This document shows positions 43,033-51,732 of a stretch of DNA of 64,000 nucleotides, one piece after another; position 1 is the stretch's first letter; each line of letters begins with the position of its first letter. The position numbers were made by a program, and so were the translations under genes. The stretch covers positions 186,001 through 250,000 of the forward strand of contig NZ_CAJYVQ010000011.1 in the NCBI RefSeq assembly GCF_913778665.1, written 5' to 3'. Below the pieces are notes generated by a model, which was given only the letters and a program-made list of their open reading frames with translations, was not told the origin of the DNA and did no database searches. The stretch is from an uncultured Stenotrophomonas sp. GTDB taxonomy: Bacteria; Pseudomonadota; Gammaproteobacteria; Xanthomonadales; Xanthomonadaceae.

Positions 43033-45228
43033 ATGACCGTGCACCACCTTTCCTCTCCGCTGCAGCGTGCAGCGGCCGCCGCAACCCGCGTGCAGATGCA
43101 TCCGCCAATGGCCCGGCGCTACCGGGTGTCGGCCTTGGCGCTGGGGCTGCTGGCCTCGTTTGCCGCGCTGGCCGACTCCGCGCCGTCCACCCTGCCCTCG
43201 GTGCAGGTGCAGGAACAGCGGCGGGCCACCGCCGACTATGCCGGAGGACAGGTGGCGGGCGGCGGTCGTGTCGGCCTGCTGGGCGACAAGGACTTCATGG
43301 ACACGCCGTTCAGTACGGTCAGCTATACCGAGTCCTTCATCCGCGACCGCCAGGCCAAGGACCTGACCGACGTCATCGCCGCCACTGACCCCACGGTGTT
43401 CAGCAACGGCGTCACCGGTTCCTGGAGCGAGAACTACGCGATCCGCGGCTTTGCCTCCAGCACCAGCGACACCACCTTCAATGGACTCAGCGGCATGGCG
43501 CCTTACTACCGCACCTCGCCGGAAATGTTCGAACGCATCGAAGTGCTGAAGGGCCCCTCCGCGCTGCTCAACGGCATGCCGCCGGGCGGCTCGGTGGGCG
43601 GCGCGGTGAACCTGGTGCCGAAGCGCGCGGGTGAGCTGCCATTGCTGCGGGTCAGTGGCAACTTCGCCTCCGATGCGCAGTTCGGCACCCATGTGGACAT
43701 GGGCCGTCGGCTCGGCGCCGACAAGCAGTTAGGCATCCGCTTCAACGGCGCGTACCGTGATGGCGATGGCGCCGTGGGCAAGCAGAGCAAGAAGGTACAG
43801 CTCGGTTCGCTGGCACTGGACTGGCGCGGCGAAGATGCGCGGCTGTCGGCCGATCTGTACAGCGCCGATGACCGTGTTGACGGCCCCGCGCGTGGCGTCG
43901 GCCTGGCACCGGGCGTCGCCATTCCGCGGCCGCCGCGTGGCGATACGCTGATCAACCCGGACTGGGCCTACGTGGACAGCCAGGACAAGGGCGCGATGCT
44001 GCGCGGCGAGCTGGGTATCAACGATACCCTGATGGCCTACCTGGCCTACGGCACCAGCAGAACCGACTATCGCTACAACGGCTCGATCAGTGCGCAGATC
44101 CTCAACCCGGCCGGTGACTTCACCACGGTGATGGGCCAGCTGGCGTTCGACATCAAGAAGCAATCAGGTGATGCCGGCCTGCGCGGCAGTTTCCGTACCG
44201 GCAGCGTTGGCCACCAATGGGCCGCCAACGTGACCCACTATCAGCACACCCAGAACGACTATGGCCGCCGCAGCGTGCCCGGCTGGGACTGGACCACCAA
44301 TCTGTACAACCCGGTGTGGGGCCCGGCCGCGCCGTTCGTGGCGCCGCACATCTCGCATACCGACCTGCGCCTGGACAGCCTCGGCTTCGCCGATACCCTC
44401 TCCTTCGCCGATGACCGCGTGCAGCTGACGCTGGGCGTGCGCCGCCAGCAGGTAGTCAGCGAGACCTTCAGCGTGGCCACGGGCGCACGTAGCTCACGCT
44501 ACGACGAGAGCGCCACCACCCCGGCCGCGGCGCTGCTGGTGAAGGCGACCGACAGGATCTCCCTCTACACCAACTACATCGAAGGCCTCAGCCAGGGCGC
44601 CACCGCGCCGATGACTGCCGCCAATGCCGGCGATGTGTTCGCACCCTTCCGCACCAAGCAGAAGGAGCTGGGCCTGAAGCTGGACATGGGCAGCTTCGGG
44701 CACACCTTCAGCGTGTACGAGATCAAGCGACCGAGCAGCTACACCGACCCGGTCACGAATATCTTCTCGTTCGGCGGCGAGCAACGAAACCGCGGCGTGG
44801 AATGGGGCTTCTTCGGCGCACCCATCGACGGCGTGCGCCTGCTGGGCGGCGTGGCCTACGTGCAGCCCAAGCTGACCCGCACGGCCGGTGGCGTGAATGA
44901 AGGGCGCATCGCCACCGCCGTGGCGCAGCGGCAGGCCAAGCTGGGCGTAGAGTGGGATGTGCCGACCTTGCAGGGCCTGACCTTGACCGGCAATGCCACG
45001 GCGATGTCGAAGCAATACATCAGTGCCGACAATAGTCTGTCGGTGCCGGGGCGGACGTTGTTCGACGTGGGCGCGCGCTACAGCACCACGCTGGCCGGAC
45101 GACCACTTGCGCTGCGGGCCACGGTGAACAACGTGACCAACAAGGCGTATTGGGGCATGCCGTTGTTGTCGAGCCTGGCGCTGGGTGCACCGAGGACGGT
45201 GCTGGTGTCGGCCACTATGGATTTCTGA
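43033..45228 (+). CDS. TonB-dependent siderophore receptor
   Basis: Outer-membrane receptor of 731 residues. A long N-terminus with a signal peptide (VSALALGLLASFAALAD) after about 30 residues; plug domain with YTESFIRDRQAKDLTDVIA, NYAIRGFASS, MFERIEVLKGPSALLNG and GGAVNLVPKRA; then a 22-strand-type barrel ending in Phe (LVSATMDF). This plug pattern is that of ferri-siderophore receptors. No STN domain. The TetR gene is divergent. Ligand unknown. An ATG at 43105 would shorten the N-terminus. Confidence 0.92.
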   Translation: MTVHHLSSPLQRAAAAATRVQMHPPMARRYRVSALALGLLASFAALADSAPSTLPSVQVQEQRRATADYAGGQVAGGGRVGLLGDKDFMDTPFSTVSYTESFIRDRQAKDLTDVIAATDPTVFSNGVTGSWSENYAIRGFASSTSDTTFNGLSGMAPYYRTSPEMFERIEVLKGPSALLNGMPPGGSVGGAVNLVPKRAGELPLLRVSGNFASDAQFGTHVDMGRRLGADKQLGIRFNGAYRDGDGAVGKQSKKVQLGSLALDWRGEDARLSADLYSADDRVDGPARGVGLAPGVAIPRPPRGDTLINPDWAYVDSQDKGAMLRGELGINDTLMAYLAYGTSRTDYRYNGSISAQILNPAGDFTTVMGQLAFDIKKQSGDAGLRGSFRTGSVGHQWAANVTHYQHTQNDYGRRSVPGWDWTTNLYNPVWGPAAPFVAPHISHTDLRLDSLGFADTLSFADDRVQLTLGVRRQQVVSETFSVATGARSSRYDESATTPAAALLVKATDRISLYTNYIEGLSQGATAPMTAANAGDVFAPFRTKQKELGLKLDMGSFGHTFSVYEIKRPSSYTDPVTNIFSFGGEQRNRGVEWGFFGAPIDGVRLLGGVAYVQPKLTRTAGGVNEGRIATAVAQRQAKLGVEWDVPTLQGLTLTGNATAMSKQYISADNSLSVPGRTLFDVGARYSTTLAGRPLALRATVNNVTNKAYWGMPLLSSLALGAPRTVLVSATMDF

Positions 45229-45252
45229 GCCGGGCGACAAACGGTCAACGGG

Positions 45253-45356
45253 TTCCACGCGTGGCGTGGATCTACCGGAAATCATGGAACCAAGCCATGC
45301 CTGGCTGGTTCCATGGTGATCCGCCAAACGCATCCACGCATGGCGTTGATTTACCG
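45253..45356. repeat. SMAG cluster with inverted repeat
   Basis: CCACGCGTGGCGTGGATCTACC (45256-45277) and CCACGCATGGCGTTGATTTACC (45333-45354) flank a 10-bp inverted repeat, CATGGAACCA (45284-) with TGGTTCCATG. Confidence 0.75.
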
Positions 45357-45384
45357 GCACAAGGCACGACCATGCATGCACTGA

Positions 45385-45630
45385 TCACGAAAGCACGCGC
45401 GCCACCACCGCCAATACCAGCAGATGCCCCACGTAGTATCCATAGAACATCCAGCGCCAGCGCGGCAGTTGCCATTGCACCCGTGCGGCCAGCAGCACCA
45501 CGGGAACGGCCAGCAGGACACTGCCGACGCCGGCCTACTGGTAGTCCACCAGCATCGGCAGTAGACCCGCCGCCAACAACAGCAACAGGGGCCGGTTGTT
45601 GGCCAGCGCGTGCACCGCCACGGCTGCCAA
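45385..45630 (-). pseudogene. TraX-family protein remnant (C-terminal fragment)
   Basis: Reading leftwards, the frame encodes ALANNRPLLLLLAAGLLPML, VDYQ, an in-frame TAG, then AGVGSVLLAVPVVLLAA and RWRWMFYGYYVGHLLVLAVV to a TGA at 45385. The hydrophobic pattern and the FYxxYxxHLL motif match the C-terminus of TraX-family membrane proteins, where a Tyr usually stands at the TAG. The N-terminal two-thirds are missing. Confidence 0.7.
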
Positions 45631-45787
45631 GGTTGATGCTGAACGTGGACGCCCTTGTCGTGGTCTCGTGCATCACGGGAGCTTATGCGCATCGGCAAGC
45701 CCATTTCCAGCATCCGGCACGTGACACCCCCTGCCTTGGCCGGCGCCGGGCGCTATGCTGGCCGCCCCTGCTTGTGAGACACCCGTC

Positions 45788-46735
45788 ATGCGCACCCTCT
45801 ACCCCACCATCGAGCCGTACCGCGAGTTCACCCTGCCAGTAAGCGATCTGCACACGCTGCACATCGAAGAGTGCGGCACCCCGGAGGGCATTCCGGTGGT
45901 ATACCTGCACGGCGGCCCGGGCGCCGGCATTTCACCCACCCATCGCCGCTTCTTCGACCCGGCGCGCTACCGCATCGTATTGATCGACCAGCGCGGCAGC
46001 GGCCGTTCCACGCCGTTCGGCGAGCTGCGCGACAACACCACGCAGAACCTGGTGGCCGACATCGAGAAGGTGCGAGAACACCTGGGCATCGAACGCTGGC
46101 TGGTCTATGGCGGCTCCTGGGGCTCGACCCTGTCGCTGGCCTATGCACAGACGCATCCCGAACGCGCGACCGGCCTGATCGTGCGTGGCGTGTTCCTCGG
46201 CCGCGAGATCGAGAACCGCTGGTTCGCCGAGGCCAACGGCGGTGCGCGCTGGATCTTCCCCGAGCGCTGGGACCGCTATGAGGCCTACATTCCGGAAGCC
46301 GAGCGTGGCGACATGATCGCGGCGTACTGGACGCGCATGGATGGCCCGGATGAAGCGAAACGCATCGAAGCCGCGCAGGCCTGGCTGGGCTGGGAAGACA
46401 ACGCCGCCACCCTGCAGCACGACGTGGATGCCGAATCCACGGATGATCCGCTGGACACGCTGGCGAAGGCCCGCATCGAAGCGCACTACTTCCGCAACGG
46501 CATCTTCCTGGAGCCCGACCAGCTGCTGCGCGACATCGATCGCATCCGCCACCTGCCCTGCGTGATCGTACAGGGGCGCTACGACATCATCTGCCCGCCG
46601 CGCACCGCCTGGGACCTGGCCAAGGCCTGGCCGGAAGCGCGACTGGAGATGGTGACCTCCGGCCACAGCGCCAACGAGCCGGCCACGGTGGATGCGCTGG
46701 TGCGGGCGACAGATGCCTTTGCCGACCGTTTCTAA
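45788..46735 (+). CDS. pip: Prolyl aminopeptidase (proline iminopeptidase)
   Basis: Cytosolic alpha/beta-hydrolase of 315 residues that removes N-terminal proline from peptides. Oxyanion motif HGGPGAG, nucleophile elbow GGSWGSTLSLAY, catalytic Asp in QGRYDIICP and His in SGHSANEP. Also typical are DQRGSGRS and the cap region WEDNAATL. Start 45788 (MRTLYPTIEPY) matches the family N-terminus. Confidence 0.96.
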   Translation: MRTLYPTIEPYREFTLPVSDLHTLHIEECGTPEGIPVVYLHGGPGAGISPTHRRFFDPARYRIVLIDQRGSGRSTPFGELRDNTTQNLVADIEKVREHLGIERWLVYGGSWGSTLSLAYAQTHPERATGLIVRGVFLGREIENRWFAEANGGARWIFPERWDRYEAYIPEAERGDMIAAYWTRMDGPDEAKRIEAAQAWLGWEDNAATLQHDVDAESTDDPLDTLAKARIEAHYFRNGIFLEPDQLLRDIDRIRHLPCVIVQGRYDIICPPRTAWDLAKAWPEARLEMVTSGHSANEPATVDALVRATDAFADRF

Positions 46736-47056
46736 GGAGATGGTAGTGCCGGCTGCAGGCCGGCACCCCACCGTGCGAGGGTAGAGTCGACTGTTGGTCG
46801 ACTGCTCTTGGCAGGACGCTGAAAACCCCGCGCTGCGCGCGAAAGTCGACTGGCAGTCGACTCTACCGAGCCGTCTCCTTCGAGCCACCACCCCCAAGGC
46901 GTCCGCGCGCAATCGCCGCTGCCCGGCCCGGTGAATGGTGGCCCACCGGCAACGGCCTGCGGCCCGCTTCTTCGCAGCCCGCTTACAGCCCCGCGCAGAT
47001 GATCCGGCCGTGGCCATGCACAGCGTTGGCCTACATCCTCACTTCTGGAGCATGCC
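46736..47056. repeat. Intergenic region with three SMAG elements
   Basis: Elements: GTAGTGCCGGCTGCAGGCCGGCAC (46743-46766), GTAGAGTCGACTGTTGGTCGAC (46781-46802) and the inverted GTCGACTGGCAGTCGACTCTAC (46845-46866). The rest, 46870-47056, holds only the promoter of the EF-hand gene; no further gene is seen. Confidence 0.8.
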
Positions 47057-47356
47057 ATGACCGGTTCTCGCTACCTCCCCATCATTTTCTCGCTTTGTGC
47101 GGGCCTGCTGCTGGGCGCCTGTTCCAAGCCCCAGGAGGCCAGCAAGGCCACCGCCGCCGAGGACGTGACCGGAGTGAAGCTCATCCCTGCCTACGAATCG
47201 CTGGACAAGGACAAGGACGGCATCGTCACGCTGGCCGAGGTGGATGCCGTCGCGCCGGACTGGGCAGAGCGACTGCACGCCTGCGATACCGACCACAACA
47301 AGACGCTGAGCCGCGGCGAGTACGACGTGTGCAAGCAGACCAGCGCTTCGCATTGA
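47057..47356 (+). CDS. EF-hand lipoprotein
   Basis: Lipoprotein of 99 residues with a lipobox LLGAC (Cys near 22). Two calcium-binding loops are visible: DKDKDGIVTLAE and DTDHNKTLSRGE. Such small EF-hand lipoproteins bind calcium in the periplasm; function is otherwise unknown. Downstream a strong palindrome (47385-47412) probably ends its transcript. Confidence 0.85.
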   Translation: MTGSRYLPIIFSLCAGLLLGACSKPQEASKATAAEDVTGVKLIPAYESLDKDKDGIVTLAEVDAVAPDWAERLHACDTDHNKTLSRGEYDVCKQTSASH

Positions 47357-47384
47357 TCCATCACTGAACCTTGGCGCTGCGCAG

Positions 47385-47412
47385 GCCCGGCTATACCAAG
47401 GTATAGCCGGGC
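47385..47412. terminator. Palindromic hairpin between EF-hand gene and mgt leader
   Basis: GCCCGGCTATACC and GGTATAGCCGGGC are perfect 13-nt arms with two bases between. No T-run follows, so it may be a REP-type 3' end rather than a strict terminator. Confidence 0.55.
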
Positions 47413-47509
47413 TAACCCACGAGCCTCTAGGACTGCCCCATTCAGGGGCGGACAATAGCGCCACTGGCCAGGGCAACCCTGGCTGGCCCCTCCCCTCATG
47501 GAGACGCAG

Positions 47510-47599
47510 ATGGACCCCGACCCTGCCGGGCGCACCGCGCCCCGGATGACCGCTTGTTGCCTGTTCCTGGCGCCTGCCCGCCGGTCCCTGCCTGCCTGA
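47510..47599 (+). CDS. MgtL-like leader peptide of the magnesium operon
   Basis: A 29-residue leader ORF with its own ribosome site (GGAGA, 47500-47504). It starts MDPDPAGRTAP and contains PAR and further Pro/Arg residues. Enterobacterial MgtL starts MEPDP, an acidic/proline run that destabilises ribosomes at low magnesium. The matching position, 43 bp before the first mgt gene, makes this a convincing functional analogue. It is too short for usual gene calling. The RNA of its 3' half can pair with the region before the next start codon. Confidence 0.8.
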   Translation: MDPDPAGRTAPRMTACCLFLAPARRSLPA

Positions 47600-47633
47600 G
47601 TGACGGGGGCCGCCAGGCGCCGTTTGCCTGGAG
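47569..47633 (+). promoter_or_regulatory. Candidate attenuator / RBS-sequestering switch in the mgt leader
   Basis: CCAGGC (47613-47618) pairs with GCCTGG (47626-47631), which overlaps the GGAG ribosome site of the following gene. The overlapping CAGGCGCC (47614-47621) is fully complementary to GGCGCCTG (47569-47576) inside the leader ORF. The two structures exclude each other, so ribosome behaviour on the leader could set access to the downstream start. Confidence 0.6.
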
Positions 47634-47642
47634 AGCACCCCC

Positions 47643-47942
47643 ATGTCCTACAAGATCCTCTACATCACCCTGCGCCGCCTGATTGGCGAGCGCGATGTTG
47701 CCGGCCTGCGCAGCCAGCTGCTGCAGCACGGCCCCGTGATGTTCGCCCGTTCGCTGTCGCTCGGTTCGCCACGTGTGGTGGCCGATGCACTTTCGCTGCT
47801 GCCGATCAGCGAGCGCATCACCGTGCTGCGTCATCTGCCCCATCCCCTGCGTGATGCGATGAAGCCACTGTGCATCGGTGGCAGCCAGCGGCTGCACATG
47901 CAGCCATGGTCGCCGGCGGTGCTGGCGATGCGCCACGCCTGA
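47643..47942 (+). CDS. Small MgtE-N-like protein in the mgt operon
   Basis: A 99-residue soluble helical protein with GGAG upstream. The segment SPRVVADALSLLPISERITVLRHLP resembles the helical repeat of the MgtE N-terminal domain (A..L..LP...R..LL..LP), which in MgtE closes the magnesium channel. It precedes mgtA by 63 bp. It might sense magnesium or modulate MgtA, but this is inference. Otherwise unrecognised. Confidence 0.7.
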   Translation: MSYKILYITLRRLIGERDVAGLRSQLLQHGPVMFARSLSLGSPRVVADALSLLPISERITVLRHLPHPLRDAMKPLCIGGSQRLHMQPWSPAVLAMRHA

Positions 47943-48005
47943 CCTGTTCCAACTATTCCGTTCGTGTTCCGGCCGCGGCCGGCTCTGACATTCGAGGAGA
48001 GTCCC

Positions 48006-50765
48006 ATGAGCCTGCTCAACGCCTGGTTCAACGCCTTCCTGCGCAGCCGTCGCGCAGGCAACCTGTTCCGCCGCCGTGCGATGCCCGAAGCCGGGTTCGG
48101 CCCGGGTAGCGCCGAAGCGGCGCCGTTCGCGCTCACCACCGGCCTGGTCACGCTCGCCCAGCAGGACGAAGCCGAGCTGCTGGCCACGCTGGAATCACAT
48201 GCCGATGGCCTCAGCCCGCATGAGGCCGAGGAGCGACTGGCCACGCTCGGCCCCAACGAGGTGGATCACGAAAGGCCGCTGTCGTGGTGGCGCCACCTGT
48301 GGCAGTGCTACCGCAATCCGTTCAACCTACTGCTGACCGTGCTGGCGGCGGTGTCCTGGCTGACCGAGGACATCAAGGCGACGATCGTGATTGGTGCGAT
48401 GGTGCTGCTGTCCACGCTGATCCGCTTCGTGCAGGAGGGGCGTTCGAACCGCGCCGCCGAGCGACTGAAGGCACTGGTCGGCAATACCGCACGCGTGCTG
48501 CGCCGCAATCCGGGTACCGAGGCTGCGGATGTGGCCGACCAGTACTTCGGCGCGCACCTGCACAGCCGGCGCCCGGCGCGCCTGCTGGACCTGCCGATCC
48601 GCGAACTGGTGCCCGGCGACCACATCGTGCTGTCGGCAGGCGACATGATTCCGGCCGATTGCCGCGTGCTGACCGCCAAGGACCTGTTCGTCGCCCAGGC
48701 CGCGATGACCGGCGAATCGCTGCCGGTAGAGAAGTTCGCTAATCCGGGCGACGGCCTGGCCGGCCTGCTGGAGCAGCACAACCTGCTGTTCATGGGTACC
48801 AATGTGGTGTCCGGCACCGCCACCGCCATTGTGCTGGCCACCGGCAACCGCACCTACTTCGGCACGCTGGCCCAGCGCAGCACCGCCACCGACCGTGCGC
48901 CGACCGCGTTCCAGGCCGGCGTCAACAGTGTCAGCTGGCTGCTGATCCGCTTCGCGCTGGTGATGGTCCCGTTCGTGCTGCTGATCAACGGCTGGACCAA
49001 GGGCGACTGGACCGAGGCGTTCCTGTTCGCGCTGTCGGTGGCTGTGGGCCTGACGCCGGAAATGCTGCCGATGATCGTCACCTCCACCCTGGCCAAGGGC
49101 GCGGTGCTGCTGTCGCGGCGCAAGGTGATCGTCAAGCGCCTGGACGCCATCCAGAACTTCGGCGCCATGGAAGTGCTGTGCACCGACAAGACCGGCACCC
49201 TCACCCAGGACAGGATCGCGCTGGAGCGCCACACCGATGTGTTCGGTCACGACTCGGAAGACGTGCTGAAGTTCGCCTATCTCAACAGCCACTTCCAGAC
49301 CGGCCTGATCAACCTGCTGGATCGTGCGGTACTGGAGCACGTTGAGCTGCAGAGCTCGCTGCGGCTGTCGCAGGACTACCACAAGGTGGACGAAATCCCG
49401 TTCGACTTCGAGCGCCGCCGCATGTCGGTGGTGGTCTCCGAGCGGGAGGATCACCACGAGCTGATCTGCAAGGGCGCGGTAGAAGAGATGCTGGCGGTGT
49501 GCAGCACCGTGCGCGAGAACGGCCAGGACATGCCACTGGACGAGCATCGCCTGGCCCGCGTGCGGCAGACCACCGAGGAGTTGAACGAACAGGGCCTGCG
49601 CGTGGTGGCGGTGGCGATGAAGGAGACCGCAGCCCACCAGACGGTGTACACGCAGGCTGACGAGTGCGGATTGACCCTGGTCGGCTACGTGGCATTCCTG
49701 GACCCGCCGAAGGAATCGGCAGCGCAGGCGCTGCAGGCGCTGGCCGCGCATGGCGTGGAGGTCAAGGTGTTCACCGGCGACAACGAGCTGGTCACCGCCC
49801 GTGTCTGCGCGCAGGTGGGGCTGGACGCCGACACCATCCTGACCGGCCCGCAGATCGAGCGCATGGATGACGGCGCGCTGTCGCGGGCGCTGCACAACCA
49901 TCGCGTTTTCGCCCGGCTGACGCCGCTGCACAAGGAGCGCCTGGTGCGCGAGCTGCGCGCCCAGGGCAAGGTGGTCGGCTTCCTCGGCGACGGCATCAAC
50001 GATGCACCGGCGCTGCGCGCAGCCGATATCGGCATCAGCGTGGACAGCGCCGTGGACATCGCCAAGGAGGCCGCCGACATCATCCTGCTGGAAAAGAACC
50101 TGATGGTGCTGGAGGAAGGCGTCATCCAGGGCCGGCGCACGTTCAACAACATGCTGAAGTACATCCGCATGACCGCCAGCTCCAACTTCGGCAATGTGTT
50201 CTCGGTGCTGGTGGCCTCGGCCTTCCTGCCGTTCCTGCCGATGCTGCCGCTGCAGCTGCTGGTGCAGAACCTGCTGTACGACATCTCGCAGATCGCCATT
50301 CCGTTCGACAACGTGGACGAGGAGCTGGTGCGCAAGCCGCTGAAGTGGAACCCGGCGGACATCGGCCGCTTCATGGTGTTCTTCGGGCCGATCAGCTCGA
50401 TCTTCGACCTGACCTGTTTCGCGCTGATGTGGTACGTGTTCGATGCACGCACGCCGGCCGACCAGGGCCTGTTCCAGTCCGGCTGGTTCGTGGTCGGCCT
50501 GCTGACCCAGACCCTGATCGTGCACATGATCCGCACGCCGAAGGTGCCGTTCCTGCAGAGCATCGCCGCACCGCCGCTGCTGATGATGACCGGCCTGATC
50601 ATGGCCATCGGCGTGGCGCTGCCGATGAGCCCGCTGGCCGGCTACTTCAAGCTGCAGGCACTGCCGGCCGGCTACTGGCCGTTCCTGGTGGCGATCCTGT
50701 CCGGCTATGCGGTGCTGACCACCGCGCTGAAGCGCTTCTACATCCGTCGCTACGGCTGGCAGTAA
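48006..50765 (+). CDS. mgtA: Magnesium-translocating P-type ATPase MgtA
   Basis: Inner-membrane pump of 919 residues importing magnesium at low external concentration. Phosphorylation motif DKTGTLT at Asp394, the TGES loop in AAMTGESLPV, the nucleotide-binding KGAVEEML, and the hinge GDGINDAPALRAADIGISV. The N-terminal cation-ATPase domain and the late membrane segments (VQNLLYDISQIAIPFDNVD) are those of MgtA/MgtB type IIIB ATPases. Start 48006 has GAGGAG upstream. Expression is probably controlled by the MgtL-like leader. Confidence 0.96.
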   Translation: MSLLNAWFNAFLRSRRAGNLFRRRAMPEAGFGPGSAEAAPFALTTGLVTLAQQDEAELLATLESHADGLSPHEAEERLATLGPNEVDHERPLSWWRHLWQCYRNPFNLLLTVLAAVSWLTEDIKATIVIGAMVLLSTLIRFVQEGRSNRAAERLKALVGNTARVLRRNPGTEAADVADQYFGAHLHSRRPARLLDLPIRELVPGDHIVLSAGDMIPADCRVLTAKDLFVAQAAMTGESLPVEKFANPGDGLAGLLEQHNLLFMGTNVVSGTATAIVLATGNRTYFGTLAQRSTATDRAPTAFQAGVNSVSWLLIRFALVMVPFVLLINGWTKGDWTEAFLFALSVAVGLTPEMLPMIVTSTLAKGAVLLSRRKVIVKRLDAIQNFGAMEVLCTDKTGTLTQDRIALERHTDVFGHDSEDVLKFAYLNSHFQTGLINLLDRAVLEHVELQSSLRLSQDYHKVDEIPFDFERRRMSVVVSEREDHHELICKGAVEEMLAVCSTVRENGQDMPLDEHRLARVRQTTEELNEQGLRVVAVAMKETAAHQTVYTQADECGLTLVGYVAFLDPPKESAAQALQALAAHGVEVKVFTGDNELVTARVCAQVGLDADTILTGPQIERMDDGALSRALHNHRVFARLTPLHKERLVRELRAQGKVVGFLGDGINDAPALRAADIGISVDSAVDIAKEAADIILLEKNLMVLEEGVIQGRRTFNNMLKYIRMTASSNFGNVFSVLVASAFLPFLPMLPLQLLVQNLLYDISQIAIPFDNVDEELVRKPLKWNPADIGRFMVFFGPISSIFDLTCFALMWYVFDARTPADQGLFQSGWFVVGLLTQTLIVHMIRTPKVPFLQSIAAPPLLMMTGLIMAIGVALPMSPLAGYFKLQALPAGYWPFLVAILSGYAVLTTALKRFYIRRYGWQ

Positions 50766-50796
50766 CGGCCCGCCGCCATGTCCAGGGAGAAACAGG

Positions 50797-51534
50797 ATGG
50801 ACATCAATCCCAACCTGCCGACGTTCAACGCCGGCGCCACCCTCAGCTCGCTGATCAGCCTGTCGGTGGCCTTTGTACTGGGCACGATCATCGGCCTGGA
50901 ACGCCAGCTGCGGCAGCGCACCGCGGGCCTGCGCACCAACACGCTGGTGGCGGTAGGCGCAGCGGTGTTTGTCGATCTGGCAGTGCGCTTCCATGACCTG
51001 TACGGCGGCCCGCCGTCACCGCTGCATGTGGTGGCCTATGTGATCTCCGGCGTCGGCTTCCTGGGCGCCGGCGCGATCATGAAGGATGGTGCGCAGGTGT
51101 CCGGCCTGAACACCGCCGCTACCCTGTGGGGCTCGGCTGCGGTGGGCGCATGCGCGGGCATCAAGCTGCTGCCGGAGGCGGTGCTGGCGGCGCTGTTCGT
51201 GCTGGCCGCCAACACCCTGCTGCGGCCGGTGGTGAACCGCATCCAGCGCCAGCCGCTGCCGGAAGCGTTCAGTGAGGCAACGTATGCGATCAACGTGGTC
51301 TGCCAGCGCGAACAGCAGGCCGAGGTTCTGGACCAGCTGTTGCTGCTGCTGGAGCAGGCGCAGTACCCGGTACGCGCAGTGGACCAGCGACCATTCGGCG
51401 AGCGTGACGTGGAGATCGAAGCGGTGCTGTACGCCACCACGGTCGATGCAGGCGAACTGGACGCCGTGCTGGCGACCCTGTCGACCACGCCGGGGGTACT
51501 GCAGGGATTCTGGAACGCCAGCCTGGAAGAGTAG
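50797..51534 (+). CDS. mgtC: MgtC-family protein
   Basis: Membrane protein of 245 residues. N-terminal MgtC/SapB domain of about five helices (LSVAFVLGTIIGLERQLRQRTAGLRTN, SGVGFLGAGAIMKD, GLNTAATLWGSAAVG) and a C-terminal ACT-like domain (INVVCQREQQAEVLDQLLLLL), so it is a true MgtC rather than a short SapB. MgtC is needed in many pathogens for growth in low magnesium and in macrophages, and it inhibits the F-ATPase. Lies 31 bp after mgtA, same operon. The TAG stop is the GTAG of a SMAG element. Confidence 0.94.
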   Translation: MDINPNLPTFNAGATLSSLISLSVAFVLGTIIGLERQLRQRTAGLRTNTLVAVGAAVFVDLAVRFHDLYGGPPSPLHVVAYVISGVGFLGAGAIMKDGAQVSGLNTAATLWGSAAVGACAGIKLLPEAVLAALFVLAANTLLRPVVNRIQRQPLPEAFSEATYAINVVCQREQQAEVLDQLLLLLEQAQYPVRAVDQRPFGERDVEIEAVLYATTVDAGELDAVLATLSTTPGVLQGFWNASLEE

Positions 51535-51681
51535 TGCCGGCCGCTGGCCGGCAACCTCAGTAGCTCCGGCAACACCGTCCAGCTGCCGGTCAGCGGCCGG
51601 CACTACCAGGCTTCGTTTCGCCTTGTGCCGACCAACGGTCGGCACCCACCCCACGAGAGCACGCCGACCAAGGTCGGCGTT
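51531..51681. repeat. Cluster of four SMAG elements
   Basis: GTAGTGCCGGCCGCTGGCCGGC (51531-51552), GCCGGTCAGCGGCCGGCACTAC (51584-51605), GTGCCGACCAACGGTCGGCAC (51624-51644) and CGCCGACCAAGGTCGGCG (51662-51679). It marks the end of the mgt operon. Confidence 0.85.
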
Positions 51682-51732
51682 CAACAGTGGCGGCTTTGCT
51701 ATCCTTTCCCCCCACGCCAGGGAGCTGTCCCG

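Noticed and set aside
48327..50942. 871-codon frame opposite mgtA
   Set aside because: Shadow of the MgtA coding strand; composition is His/Gln/Arg-rich with no recognisable domain.
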